Shown here: one piece after another, positions 8,468 through 17,803 of the stretch
Layout of the letters: every line of letters starts with the position of its first letter
How positions within the stretch are numbered: the first letter of the stretch is position 1
Assembly (NCBI RefSeq): GCF_024643205.1
Contig: NZ_JAMKQJ010000002.1
Location: 473,462 to 537,461, forward strand
Length of the DNA stretch: 64,000 nt
Reading direction: 5' to 3'
DNA from: Parapedobacter tibetensis
Lineage (GTDB): Bacteria > Bacteroidota > Bacteroidia > Sphingobacteriales > Sphingobacteriaceae
The notes under the pieces: model-generated
The model's input: only the letters and a program-made list of their open reading frames with translations
Database searches by the model: none
What the model was told of the DNA's origin: nothing
Translations under genes and position numbers: made by a program

Positions 8468-10111
8468 TTAATAATCCAACCCAAAGACGGCTTCAGCCAA
8501 TCCAATTTCATCCGGTGAATAAGGGAGAGTATAAGTAAGACCTAATTCCTCAATCTTCTGGCCCGTGGAGTGCCCAATGCAGATGATTTTTTGGCCAGGA
8601 TCAACCAAGTTGTCCACAAAGTAAGCCTCTACATTAGTAGGGCTAGTGAAGATAAGCACATCTGCGTTGGATTTGGAGACATTGGTGTCAATACGGGTTT
8701 GGTAAACAGGCAGATTGATTATTTTTGTATCTCCAGTAAGTGATTTCTGGATGGTTTCCAGTGAATCTTTCGCTCTGGGAATCAAAACCGTTGTCCCAGA
8801 TGCTATCTTTGCAAATTCAGCAGCGATTTTTTCCATATTGATGCCTAGCCTTTCGCCGGAGAAATCTGGGGCATGGTCATGTTGTCTTAGCATTTCTTCG
8901 GATCCCCTGCCGATTACGGCAAATTTTGTCCGTTTGCTGAGACGAGGTTCAAGTTTAAAGAAATTTTCAATACCATTCTTGCTGCCGAAAAATATCCAAT
9001 CAACATATTTTAGAATATATGGGTCTAATTTATTGATTATCGAGTATATTCGAATTAGTGAGCGCCCTTCCACGGCGATACCATGTTTCGCCATAGCCCT
9101 GTGAAAGTAGCTGCTTTCCGATACATCACGTGTGATGAAGACGTGTGTAGGCAGTTTCCTGTCCTTATCATATTTGCTTACAATTTTCTCAACCAAACCA
9201 TCTGTATGGTCGGCTGAAACGTATAAACGGTCAGGGAACTGCTCATCGGTATCCGCCTTGGATGTCCACACTTCATACTTGCCGTCTTGCTTGCGGCAAT
9301 AACAACCCAACGGAGCGTGACATCCACCATCGAAAAGCTGGAGGACTTTGCGTTCGATGGCGAGGGTATCGGCCACATCGGCATCGTTTATTGTTTGGAG
9401 AACGGTATACAGCTCTTGGTCATTATCTCTGATTTGAACAGCCAGCACCCCTTGGGCAGGAGCCGGAATAATTTCCACTGGGGGCAATTCCTCCACATGG
9501 AAATCGCTTAAATCTGCGCCTATCCGTGTGATCCCCGCTTTGGCCAACATGATGGCATCATAGTTTTCGTCACGGAGCTTTTCAATACGAGTCATCACAT
9601 TGCCTCGTAGGTCGTCAAACTCAAGATCGGGGCGTATAGCTAGCAATTGGGCTTTTCGGCGGTTAGACGAAGTTCCTACAACAGCGTTGTGCTTAAGTGA
9701 AAGCCTTTTTTTTAAATCCACACAGTCTTTGTGAATAATCAGTAGCTCAGAAGCATCTTCACGAGTAGTCACCGCTGCGATGGTCAGGCCTGGCGGATTA
9801 GCTGTAGGAAGGTCTTTGTGGGAATGGACAGCCAGGTCAACCGTCCCATTCAACAGCTCCTCTTCCAATTCCTTGGTGAAAAACCCTTTCCCTTCCAGTT
9901 TGTCCAACCTCAGGTGTTGCACGATGTCACCTTGGGTCTTGATAATTTTAAGTTCAGCTTCAATGCCGATACCGGCCAATTTGCTTTTGATGTAATTGGC
10001 CTGCCATAGGGCCAATTCACTGCCACGCGTACCGATAACAAGCGTTCGGTCCACTTTATGTGTGCTTTTTGCGACAGTTTTAGTCAAAGGTTCCTCTATT
10101 AGCATGAGCAA
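8468..10111 (-). CDS. hemCD: Porphobilinogen deaminase-uroporphyrinogen-III synthase fusion
   Basis: A 547-residue two-domain protein. Residues about 22-320 are HemC, which polymerises four porphobilinogens: the domain opens with VIGTRGSELALWQA, and Cys264 in DGGCHAPLGC is the attachment site of the dipyrromethane cofactor. Residues about 325-547 match HemD in size and pattern (VFITRD start, SPTNVEAYF and IGHSTGQKIEELG near the end), the enzyme that inverts ring D and closes the macrocycle. The fusion would pass unstable hydroxymethylbilane directly from one site to the next. It follows hemA by 137 bases. Confidence 0.93.
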   Translation of the reverse strand: MLMLIEEPLTKTVAKSTHKVDRTLVIGTRGSELALWQANYIKSKLAGIGIEAELKIIKTQGDIVQHLRLDKLEGKGFFTKELEEELLNGTVDLAVHSHKDLPTANPPGLTIAAVTTREDASELLIIHKDCVDLKKRLSLKHNAVVGTSSNRRKAQLLAIRPDLEFDDLRGNVMTRIEKLRDENYDAIMLAKAGITRIGADLSDFHVEELPPVEIIPAPAQGVLAVQIRDNDQELYTVLQTINDADVADTLAIERKVLQLFDGGCHAPLGCYCRKQDGKYEVWTSKADTDEQFPDRLYVSADHTDGLVEKIVSKYDKDRKLPTHVFITRDVSESSYFHRAMAKHGIAVEGRSLIRIYSIINKLDPYILKYVDWIFFGSKNGIENFFKLEPRLSKRTKFAVIGRGSEEMLRQHDHAPDFSGERLGINMEKIAAEFAKIASGTTVLIPRAKDSLETIQKSLTGDTKIINLPVYQTRIDTNVSKSNADVLIFTSPTNVEAYFVDNLVDPGQKIICIGHSTGQKIEELGLTYTLPYSPDEIGLAEAVFGLDY

Positions 10112-10248
10112 ATTTAACGAATAAAAGTATTACCCGAACGGATATGTTAAAGAATTGTACGGTATAGAAGGATATTTATATGATTTTCCGATTGGAAAAC
10201 CGCTATTAATTAGTGCCCGCCTATATACTCAACGACGCTGAAAAGACA

Positions 10249-11535
10249 CTAATTAATGTCGGATTGGTTAGTTCTGACTAGTATATCCTTTGCCATGACC
10301 ATCGGCACCTTAATGTATTTTTTCTCCATATAGTCAATCACCTTTTCAAGTACTTCCCTCGAATTAGCATCCAATGCACCTACCTCGGTAGCAAAAACCT
10401 CATTGAGTGCAAACGACCGTATTTCCTTCACTTTTTCTGGTACCTCACGCATAGCCAATTCCACGCGGCGCTGTTTGAGTAAGGGCAGGAATTCACCGAT
10501 ATTGTCCGAGATGATTTGTTCGGCATGGGCCAGCTCGTCATAGCGCTCCTGGAGGTTTTTGGATGCTATCGCTTGTAAGCTGTATACTTCAATATAGTGT
10601 ATGGGATAATTTTTGGGAACATCCGGATGGATGTCGTTTGGTATAGCCAAATCCACAAGGATCTTTTTGTCGGTTTCCCCATTGAGGAGCGATTGATAGC
10701 ACTCACTGTCAACAATGGGTTCAGACGCCCCCGTGCAGGAAATCAAGATGTCAAACCCTCCCTTATATTGGTTTAGTTCACTAAGTGAATAAGCCTTGGC
10801 ATTCAACTCAGCTCCTAATACCTGCGCTTTTTCCAATGTGCGATTGAATACTACAAAATTGGAAAAACGATGTTTTTGTAGATATTTGGCTATATTCTTG
10901 TTAGTTTCCCCCGCCCCGATGATAAGGATGCGCGGATTATCGTGCAACTTGATTTCTCGCAATTTTCTATAAGCCAATGAAACCACGGAAACCGGATTTC
11001 GGGATATACGTGTGTGTGTATACACCTCTTTGGCCGTTTTGACGAGGCGGTCCATCACTAATCGCAGAAAATCACCGGTAAATCCGCTTTTACGGCAGCG
11101 CTCATAGGCCTTGCGTACTTGGGCTAGGATTTCCTTTTCACCTACTACTAGGCTTTCCAACGAGCAAGACATGCGCAACAGGTGGTTGAGCGCATCCATG
11201 CCTTCGTAAGTGGTTACCTGCCCAAGAAAACATTCCAAGCGTTCACTAGGAACACAGAAGTTGAGCTTATGCATGAATTCCTTGATGAAACCCGGTGTCA
11301 GTTCATGAGCACCGTAAAAAACAAATTCTACGCGGTTGCAGGTGCCGATATAAAAAATTTCGGGAATGTCAAAACTGTGTTTGAGGTTGATTAGTCGGCT
11401 TTCCACCTCTTCGTTGCAAATCACAAGATTGCCCAAATCTTTCAAATCCACATGCTTGTGTGTGAATGCTATGACTTTGAGATTTTTCAAGATTTTTCTA
11501 TGCTCACTTAATTTCTGGTAACAAAAGTACGACAT
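10249..11535 (-). CDS. hemA: Glutamyl-tRNA reductase
   Basis: NADPH-dependent reduction of glutamyl-tRNA to glutamate-1-semialdehyde, the committed step of C5 heme synthesis. The 428-residue protein has the catalytic Cys66 in IGTCNRVEF, the Rossmann motif IIGAGETNK near residue 207 and a helical C-terminal dimerisation domain. The first 16 residues look unlike the family; an in-frame TTG at 11490 would start the protein at the usual position (LKNLKVIAF), so the start is uncertain. It is the first gene of the heme operon and diverges from the thiamin receptor region. Confidence 0.95.
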   Translation of the reverse strand: MSYFCYQKLSEHRKILKNLKVIAFTHKHVDLKDLGNLVICNEEVESRLINLKHSFDIPEIFYIGTCNRVEFVFYGAHELTPGFIKEFMHKLNFCVPSERLECFLGQVTTYEGMDALNHLLRMSCSLESLVVGEKEILAQVRKAYERCRKSGFTGDFLRLVMDRLVKTAKEVYTHTRISRNPVSVVSLAYRKLREIKLHDNPRILIIGAGETNKNIAKYLQKHRFSNFVVFNRTLEKAQVLGAELNAKAYSLSELNQYKGGFDILISCTGASEPIVDSECYQSLLNGETDKKILVDLAIPNDIHPDVPKNYPIHYIEVYSLQAIASKNLQERYDELAHAEQIISDNIGEFLPLLKQRRVELAMREVPEKVKEIRSFALNEVFATEVGALDANSREVLEKVIDYMEKKYIKVPMVMAKDILVRTNQSDIN

Positions 11536-11688
11536 ATCGCCCCAGTGCTGTGTCAGAAACGTGTCAAACGAAAATATTTAGAATGGTTATAAATTATGTT
11601 AATTTTAGGTGAATATCATGTGTAGTCAATACTTGTGGGGAAACCCATAACCGCCCTCATCGCTGGCTCATTTCATTATACTTCATGA

Positions 11689-11720
11689 TTTGGCTGGATG
11701 TAAAAAAACCGTTATCTTTG
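11689..11720 (+). promoter_or_regulatory. Bacteroidota-type promoter of the TPP riboswitch transcript
   Basis: A -33-like TTTG at 11689-11692 is followed after 20 bases by TATCTTTG at 11713-11720, matching the Bacteroidota -7 consensus TAnnTTTG and its usual spacing. Transcription would start a few bases later, just before the riboswitch. Confidence 0.65.
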
Positions 11721-11730
11721 TGTTATCATT

Positions 11731-11836
11731 TAGGGGTGCCTTGTTTGGATAACAAACACAAATAAAGGCTGAGATTATACCCATTGGCACCTTGGTGCCA
11801 AGCACCTGATCCGGGTAATGCCGGCGTAGGGAGTAA
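11731..11836 (+). ncRNA. TPP (thi-box) riboswitch
   Basis: The conserved thi-box blocks are present in order: ggggtgcc at 11733-11740, ggctgaga at 11767-11774 followed by tacccattggcacc, then acctgatccgggtaatgc and ccggcgtaggga ending near 11832. These form the pyrimidine-sensor and pyrophosphate-sensor helices that bind thiamin pyrophosphate. The long variable stem between P3 and P4 contains the self-complementary ggcaccttggtgcc. It lies in the leader of the TonB-dependent receptor gene and should switch it off when TPP is plentiful. Confidence 0.93.
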
Positions 11837-11852
11837 GGTTGTTAACTAGTAG

Positions 11853-11877
11853 GTCATTGCCAACCCCTTGCAATGAC
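11853..11877 (+). promoter_or_regulatory. Hairpin between riboswitch and start codon (expression platform candidate)
   Basis: An 8-base-pair stem gtcattgc/gcaatgac with a 9-base loop lies 22 bases before the ATG of the receptor gene. The following ggtttaac has no long U-tract, so it is a weak terminator at best. The loop segment caacc could instead pair with ggttg at 11837-11841, giving two exclusive structures. I infer that it is the switch module, but the mechanism (termination or translation) is open. Confidence 0.45.
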
Positions 11878-11899
11878 GGTTTAACTCAAAACAATAACA

Positions 11900-14362
11900 A
11901 TGATCAAAAGGCTATTGACAGTAACTATACTGTCGTTCTTCGTAGGTATGGCAATGGCTCAACATTCCCTGACTATTCATGTGACGGACGCAGATAGAAA
12001 TGAGCCGCTTTTGGGAGCTTCCGTACGATTATCAGGTACGCTTTATCGTGGACAGACCAACGCGTCGGGTGTGGTGGTCCTACGCAATGTCAGGGCGGGG
12101 ACCTATGATATACAAGTAAGTTATATCGGCTATGAGCCGCAGACGCAGCAAGCCGCTGTGACGGAGAATCAAGATGTACGTTTCGCATTATCACGTGCTA
12201 CCGTACTCGCAGACGAGGTGGTGGTGAGAGCCACCCGGGCCGGCGAAAATATGGCGACCACTTACAAAAACATGAGTGAGGAAGACATCGCCAAGAACAA
12301 CCTTGGTCAGGACCTCCCTTACTTGCTTGACCAAACGCCGGGCGTGGTCATTTCTTCGGACGCCGGAGCAGGCATCGGATACACCAGTATGCGCATCCGG
12401 GGGAGTGATGGACAGCGTACGAATGTCACCATCAACGGCATACCGCTCAATGATGCGGAAAGTCTAGGTTCTTTTTTCGTCAACCTACCTGATTTCGCTT
12501 CTTCTGTTGACAATATACAGATACAGCGAGGAGTAGGGACTTCCACCAATGGTGCTGGCGCCTTTGGTGCCAGCCTCAATATCCAAACCAATACGCTCAA
12601 TAAAGATGCTTATGCTGAATTGGACAATTCCTACGGCTCCTATAACTCTTGGAAAAACACCGTGCGTCTGGGAACTGGGTTGATTGACGGCAAATTCAGC
12701 TTTGACGGGCGCTTATCGCGTATCAAAAGCGATGGCTATATAGACCGGGCTATGTCTGACATGCAATCCTTTTTCTTGTCTGGAGCTTGGCATGGCAAGA
12801 ATAGCTTACTCCGTGCCAATGTGTTCGGCGGCAAGGAAAAAACCTACCAGGCTTGGTATGGTACGCCCGAATCACGGCTTATTGGCGATGTAGATGGCAT
12901 GCATGCATATGCAGATGAGGAGTTGACCAACTACGAGCGTGAAAACCTGCTGCGTTCAGACCGGAGGTATAATAAATACCTGTATGATAATGAAACAGAT
13001 AATTATCAGCAAACGCATTACCAACTGTTGTTTTCCTCGGCCTTGACTGACCAATTGACATTGAATACGGCATTGCATTATACGCGTGGAAAGGGTTATT
13101 ATGAGCAATTCCGCGATGATGACGCCTATGTGGATTATGGGCTATTGCCGGTCGTGATAAATGGTAGTACCATAAACCAATTGGATTTGGTGCGTCAGCG
13201 ATGGCTGGATAATCATTTTTATGGTGGAACATATTCCTTGGCATATAAGGATAGTAAAGGATTGGAAATTACATGGGGAGGAGCCTATAACCAATATGAA
13301 GGTGGGCATTACGGTGACATCGTATGGTCTCAATATCCTTTGTTTACGGATGACGCCCTCCCTGTTGATGGAGACGGGTCTTTCAAAACTTCATATCGGT
13401 ATTATAACGGAGATGCTACTAAAAAGGACTTCAATACGTATTTGAAGGCTTCTTACCAACTGAACAAATTGTTCCTATTTGCAGATGTGCAATACCGGCA
13501 TATCAATTATGCGATCGCCGGAATAGATAACGACCTGCGTGATCTTACGCAAGATGCTTCGTTTGATTTTTTCAATCCGAAAGTAGGGCTTACTTATCAG
13601 CTGTCGGCGGCAAGTAATGTATACGCCTCGTATGCGCTGGCCAATAAGGAACCCGTGCGCAGTGATTTCACCGATTGGCCTATTGGTCAAACGCCCAAGG
13701 CCGAACAATTGCATGACATCGAGGTGGGTTACCGTATCAGGTCGCAACAGTTCAATATAGGTGTAAACGGTTATGCCATGCTGTACAAAAACCAGCTGGT
13801 GCCTACCGGTCAACTTAATGATGTGGGTAGCACCTTGAGGAGAAATGTGGACGATAGCTACCGCATCGGACTGGAGTTTGATGGTCGATGGGCTCCCACA
13901 CGTTGGTTTTCATGGGGTGCCACGCTGGCTTATAGCCAAAATAAGATTAAGAACTTCACCGAGGTCGTAGGCGATGTGGAGAATTTCTACGAGACGACAG
14001 TTATCTCATTTTCACCAAATTGGGTCGCTTCAAGCGAGTTGGCTTTCAAGCCCTGGAAACCGGTTGAATTGGCTTTGCTTAGTAAATATGTATCCAGGCA
14101 GTATCTAGACAACACGGGTAATAAAGATCGTAGTATCGATGGCTTTTTTGTAAATAATATCCGAGTGGCTTATAATACTTCCTTATGGAAATTGAAAAAT
14201 CTAGGACTGACATTATTAGTCAACAACATATTCAATGAAAAATACGCATCAAGTGGATACACTTGGGGTTATTATTTGTCAGAAGCGGACAGAGTTGATT
14301 ATAATTTCTATTATCCCCAAGCCACTGCCAACTTCCTACTGGGATTGAATTTAAAATTCTAA
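11900..14362 (+). CDS. TonB-dependent outer-membrane receptor, probably for thiamin
   Basis: An 820-residue outer-membrane receptor. A signal peptide (about 1-20, ending AMAQ) precedes a carboxypeptidase-regulatory-like domain (about 23-105, with the motif GYEPQTQQAAVTEN), a plug domain (about 115-225, DQTPGVVIS and MRIRGSDGQRTNVTINGIP) and a beta-barrel ending in a terminal Phe (GLNLKF), as required for barrel insertion. The TPP riboswitch in its leader points to uptake of thiamin or a thiamin phosphate; such riboswitch-controlled receptors are known in Bacteroidota. No inner-membrane partner gene is adjacent. Confidence 0.92.
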   Translation: MIKRLLTVTILSFFVGMAMAQHSLTIHVTDADRNEPLLGASVRLSGTLYRGQTNASGVVVLRNVRAGTYDIQVSYIGYEPQTQQAAVTENQDVRFALSRATVLADEVVVRATRAGENMATTYKNMSEEDIAKNNLGQDLPYLLDQTPGVVISSDAGAGIGYTSMRIRGSDGQRTNVTINGIPLNDAESLGSFFVNLPDFASSVDNIQIQRGVGTSTNGAGAFGASLNIQTNTLNKDAYAELDNSYGSYNSWKNTVRLGTGLIDGKFSFDGRLSRIKSDGYIDRAMSDMQSFFLSGAWHGKNSLLRANVFGGKEKTYQAWYGTPESRLIGDVDGMHAYADEELTNYERENLLRSDRRYNKYLYDNETDNYQQTHYQLLFSSALTDQLTLNTALHYTRGKGYYEQFRDDDAYVDYGLLPVVINGSTINQLDLVRQRWLDNHFYGGTYSLAYKDSKGLEITWGGAYNQYEGGHYGDIVWSQYPLFTDDALPVDGDGSFKTSYRYYNGDATKKDFNTYLKASYQLNKLFLFADVQYRHINYAIAGIDNDLRDLTQDASFDFFNPKVGLTYQLSAASNVYASYALANKEPVRSDFTDWPIGQTPKAEQLHDIEVGYRIRSQQFNIGVNGYAMLYKNQLVPTGQLNDVGSTLRRNVDDSYRIGLEFDGRWAPTRWFSWGATLAYSQNKIKNFTEVVGDVENFYETTVISFSPNWVASSELAFKPWKPVELALLSKYVSRQYLDNTGNKDRSIDGFFVNNIRVAYNTSLWKLKNLGLTLLVNNIFNEKYASSGYTWGYYLSEADRVDYNFYYPQATANFLLGLNLKF

Positions 14363-14420
14363 TTGGATAAATTAAACTTCATCGGTTGCGCCCCAGTGCC
14401 ATTGAATGCAAACAAAGACC

Positions 14421-14445
14421 ATGGGAAACCTATGAGGTTTCCCAT
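14421..14445. terminator. Strong hairpin after the receptor gene
   Basis: A perfect 10-base-pair stem atgggaaacc/ggtttcccat with a 5-base loop, 59 bases after the receptor stop. There is no U-tract on the plus strand, so its use as an intrinsic terminator is uncertain, but the position between two plus-strand genes fits a terminator or a stabilising 3' end. Confidence 0.4.
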
Positions 14446-14482
14446 ATAGTCATTATCTTGGCCTCGATTCGTATAAAGTAAT

Positions 14483-14941
14483 ATGAGAGCAGTCATACAG
14501 CGTGTATCCGAAGCATCCTGTACCGTAGCTGGGGTGGTCACAGGACAAATCACCAACGGTTTCGTTGTGTTACTTGGTATTGAGGAGACTGATGGTAACA
14601 AAGACCTGCAATGGCTAGCCCAGAAAATCATCAATTTACGTGTATTTGGTGATGAAAATGGACTGATGAACAAGTCTATCAACGATGTCCATGGTCATAT
14701 CTTATTGATTTCCCAGTTCACGCTGTTTGCGCAAACAAAAAAGGGCAATCGTCCATCCTTTATCCGTGCCGCCAAACCAGCTCAAGCGATTCCGTTATAT
14801 GAAACAATGGCCGCTGAACTTTCAGCCCTTTTGGGCAAGGAAGTTGCCACTGGAATATTCGGTGCAGACATGAAGATCTCACTGGTGAATGATGGCCCGG
14901 TTACGATCATGATGGATACCAAGGATAAGGAAAACCATTGA
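14483..14941 (+). CDS. dtd: D-aminoacyl-tRNA deacylase
   Basis: Removes D-amino acids (and glycine mischarged on tRNA-Ala) from tRNA in the cytoplasm. The 152-residue length and the start MRAVIQRV are typical. The signatures SQFTLFA (near residue 75) and the cross-subunit Gly-cisPro motif in NDGPVTI (near 137) are both present. It is followed after 66 bases by a MazG-like gene on the same strand; the two are probably co-transcribed. Confidence 0.96.
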   Translation: MRAVIQRVSEASCTVAGVVTGQITNGFVVLLGIEETDGNKDLQWLAQKIINLRVFGDENGLMNKSINDVHGHILLISQFTLFAQTKKGNRPSFIRAAKPAQAIPLYETMAAELSALLGKEVATGIFGADMKISLVNDGPVTIMMDTKDKENH

Positions 14942-15007
14942 TTTGCTAGATGCAGGTTGGGTAAAAAGAATGATAAAACGCTTGAATTGAAAATTAAAAC
15001 TTAAAAC

Positions 15008-15334
15008 ATGACGATCAAAGAAGCCCAAGAACTAGTAGACACGTGGATAAACACCACGGGCATACGTTATTTCAATGAGCTGACCAACACAGCTATCCTG
15101 ATGGAGGAAGTGGGAGAAGTGGCCCGTATTATGGCTCGTAAATATGGCGAACAATCCTTTAAGAAGTCAGATGAAGCGGTAAACCTTGCGGATGAAATGG
15201 CCGATGTTTTGTTTGTACTGATATGCTTGGCCAACCAGACGGGAATCAATCTGACGGAAGCCATGGAAAACAACCTGACGAAGAAAAGCATACGGGATGC
15301 AGACCGTCATAAAAATAACGATAAGCTGATATAA
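15008..15334 (+). CDS. MazG-like nucleotide pyrophosphohydrolase
   Basis: A 108-residue all-alpha NTP pyrophosphohydrolase of the MazG/dUTPase-like superfamily. The metal-binding helices are visible as MEEVGEVARIMAR (EExxE pattern, residues about 29-41) and LADEMADVLFVLICLA (ExxD pattern, about 60-75). Such single-domain enzymes hydrolyse (d)NTPs to NMP and pyrophosphate and are considered nucleotide-pool cleaners. It follows dtd, so both may serve translation and replication quality control. Confidence 0.87.
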   Translation: MTIKEAQELVDTWINTTGIRYFNELTNTAILMEEVGEVARIMARKYGEQSFKKSDEAVNLADEMADVLFVLICLANQTGINLTEAMENNLTKKSIRDADRHKNNDKLI

Positions 15335-15349
15335 TGATATCCAGCCAAC

Positions 15350-17596
15350 TCAGTTTTCAAACCGCCCATATATCTTGCATAATCGGAATAGCACCGCTTG
15401 TATGTCTCTACTTTGCAGAAACATACTAGTTTGCAAGAGTGCTTGCTTGCTGCCAGTATTTTTGTTGCGGATGATATCTAATTGTGTTCCGAAATGCATG
15501 TTGATAAATGTGCGCACCTCATTTCTTCTCTCACGCAACTTTGCAATATCGGGTCCTTGGTTGTCTTTAAGCTCTTCAATCACAAGGTCAAATAAATCGC
15601 CCATTTTTCCATTAAGTTCCTCCAGTACGGCAATAAAAGCATCGTCCAATGGCTCGTGTAGATTTTCCAGGTATTGGAGGCTTTCTTCGCTGAGGAACTT
15701 GGCCGATTGGATTAGGTCTTGCAACAAATCTGCTCCATGCACGATTACTTCTGCAGATTTTTTATCATGGCCATATAACTCACGGATGGCACGCAGGCTT
15801 TTCCGCTTGAGTTTATAGCTGTACTGAACGAGCTCTTCCAGTTCCTTATCCACCGTCTTGAGCATAGCTGACCGATTGGTACGGATACCATTGAGTATGG
15901 TGTTATAATGTTGTGCTAAATCAATGATTAGCGATACCAACAGGTTTTTGTTTCTCACATACACATCGATGTCAGCCCCTTCAAGCATGCTAAACCGACT
16001 TTTTTCCTTTTGCGCATATTTTTCCCTTTTGGTAAATTTGACATGAGACAATACAATGTAAGAAAGGATAATTCCTATTAATACACAAGTGCCTATTACC
16101 CCTCCTTTATAAATAATCAAAGCAAATATGGCGGCCACGGAAAAAGCGATGAGGGCTGTGATAAACCATCCGCCAATGACACTCAATACCCCGGTGACTC
16201 GATAAACTGCTGATTCCCTTCCCCATGCTTTATCGGCCAATGATGTGCCCATGGCTACCATAAATGTCACATAAGTGGTAGAGAGGGGCAATTTCTTGGA
16301 TGTGGCCCAAGCAATGAGGATACTAGCCACAACCAAATTGGTGGCGGCGCGCAGCAAATCAAAGGCTGGCGACATGCCATCCACTTGCGTGGCTTGGCGT
16401 AGTTTTTCCTTTTCGAAGCTTAGGTTATAATTGCGCATTACATTTTTGGGAATGAAAGCCGTTATTACATTTCCCAACAGGAATGCTGATTTAACCACAC
16501 TTCGGGAAACTGCATTTGGCCTAAATTGCTCATCGCTGCCTTCACCATCGTCCTGCCTGCCTAGGTTGATCTCCGTTTCGGTGACCTTGCGGGCCTTGGC
16601 GCTGAGCCAGAGGGTGCCCGCCATTACTATGCCGGCTATCAACAACATATAATTGGGTACAACCACATCGTTGCTTGCGAGAAAAACTTGATAATGCTCA
16701 TTTGCGGCCACTCCGCTGGCCGCCCAATTTTGATAAGCCAGCAATCCGGAGATGGGTACCCCGATGAAATTGACCAAATCATTGCCGGCAAAGGCCATGG
16801 CTAGCGAAAACGTGCCTGCAAGTACCACTATTTTCAAGGGATTGATTTTGAAATAACGCTGCAAAAATAGGCACAAAAGTGTGAAACCGATGAAAATCCC
16901 GCCCAACAAGGGCAGGGTATTATCCAACAACCGCTCTACCCAAGGCCCTTGCAACAGTGTAGTGCCTTTCAATCCCTTAATGAGTAGGAAATAGATGATT
17001 GCTGTAATGCCTATTCCCGAGAATATGGAGCCAAGTTTGGCAAGTCTACGTTCGTACTGGAAACTAAATGCCAAGCGGCAGAGATATTGTATCAACGCTC
17101 CTGCCGTGAACGCGATTAATATGGAAAGGAAGATGCCAGAAATAATGGATACGGTACTGCTGAAATTGATGTAACTCATCGCCTCTCCTATTGATGCTTG
17201 CTTTTCTGCTGAAAAAAGCAAACCAGTCATCAAGGCAGCACCCAACAATTCAAATATAATGGATACGGTAGTGGATGTGGGCAGCCCCATGGTATTGAAA
17301 ACGTCAAGCAGAACGATATCGGTAAGCATGACAGCCAGAAAAATCCATATCACTTTATCAAATGTAAAATATTCAGGATGGAATATTCCCCGACGAGCTA
17401 TTTCCATGATGCCGCTGGAAAAAAATGCGCCAACTAGGATGCCCGCTGACGCAATAATGATAATCGTCTTGTATGAAGCTACCCTGCTTCCTATGGCAGA
17501 ATTAAGGAAATTAACTGCATCGTTGCTTACCCCTACGATAAGATCTACGATAGCCAATACCAACAATACCACCAACAAGATAAATAAGAAATCCAT
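15350..17596 (-). CDS. Inorganic phosphate transporter (PiT family) with PhoU-like C-terminal domain
   Basis: An ion-coupled low-affinity phosphate permease. The 748-residue protein is far longer than a bare PiT (about 330-500). Residues 1-530 hold about twelve membrane helices in two repeats, with the family signatures GVSNDAVNFLNSAIG near residue 22 and AGNDLVNFIGVPIS near 270. Residues about 545-748 are soluble and helical, resembling PhoU/DUF47 regulators, which otherwise are encoded as a separate gene beside PiT. This is a fusion of transporter and probable regulator. It converges on the MazG-like gene, 15 bases away. Confidence 0.92.
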   Translation of the reverse strand: MDFLFILLVVLLVLAIVDLIVGVSNDAVNFLNSAIGSRVASYKTIIIIASAGILVGAFFSSGIMEIARRGIFHPEYFTFDKVIWIFLAVMLTDIVLLDVFNTMGLPTSTTVSIIFELLGAALMTGLLFSAEKQASIGEAMSYINFSSTVSIISGIFLSILIAFTAGALIQYLCRLAFSFQYERRLAKLGSIFSGIGITAIIYFLLIKGLKGTTLLQGPWVERLLDNTLPLLGGIFIGFTLLCLFLQRYFKINPLKIVVLAGTFSLAMAFAGNDLVNFIGVPISGLLAYQNWAASGVAANEHYQVFLASNDVVVPNYMLLIAGIVMAGTLWLSAKARKVTETEINLGRQDDGEGSDEQFRPNAVSRSVVKSAFLLGNVITAFIPKNVMRNYNLSFEKEKLRQATQVDGMSPAFDLLRAATNLVVASILIAWATSKKLPLSTTYVTFMVAMGTSLADKAWGRESAVYRVTGVLSVIGGWFITALIAFSVAAIFALIIYKGGVIGTCVLIGIILSYIVLSHVKFTKREKYAQKEKSRFSMLEGADIDVYVRNKNLLVSLIIDLAQHYNTILNGIRTNRSAMLKTVDKELEELVQYSYKLKRKSLRAIRELYGHDKKSAEVIVHGADLLQDLIQSAKFLSEESLQYLENLHEPLDDAFIAVLEELNGKMGDLFDLVIEELKDNQGPDIAKLRERRNEVRTFINMHFGTQLDIIRNKNTGSKQALLQTSMFLQSRDIQAVLFRLCKIYGRFEN

Positions 17597-17734
17597 AACC
17601 TATTTAATTTTGGCGTCAAGGTGCAATATTCCCATGTTTTATGTGTTATTGTAATATTAAATTTATGTAAAGTACAAATTAAGTTTAAAAGGTGGATAAA
17701 GTTTAGGCAAATCACATCTTTGTTAGGAAGAGAT

Positions 17735-17768
17735 GAAAAAAAGAGCCCGCTGTCTGTTGGCGGGCTCT
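17735..17768 (-). terminator. Intrinsic terminator of groES-groEL
   Basis: On the minus strand a 9-base-pair stem agagcccgc/gcgggctct with a 9-base loop is followed directly by seven T. It begins 36 bases after the groEL stop and is a textbook rho-independent terminator. Confidence 0.92.
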
Positions 17769-17803
17769 AATAGTTATTGAAAAGAATGTTTTAGGAGGGG
17801 GTA

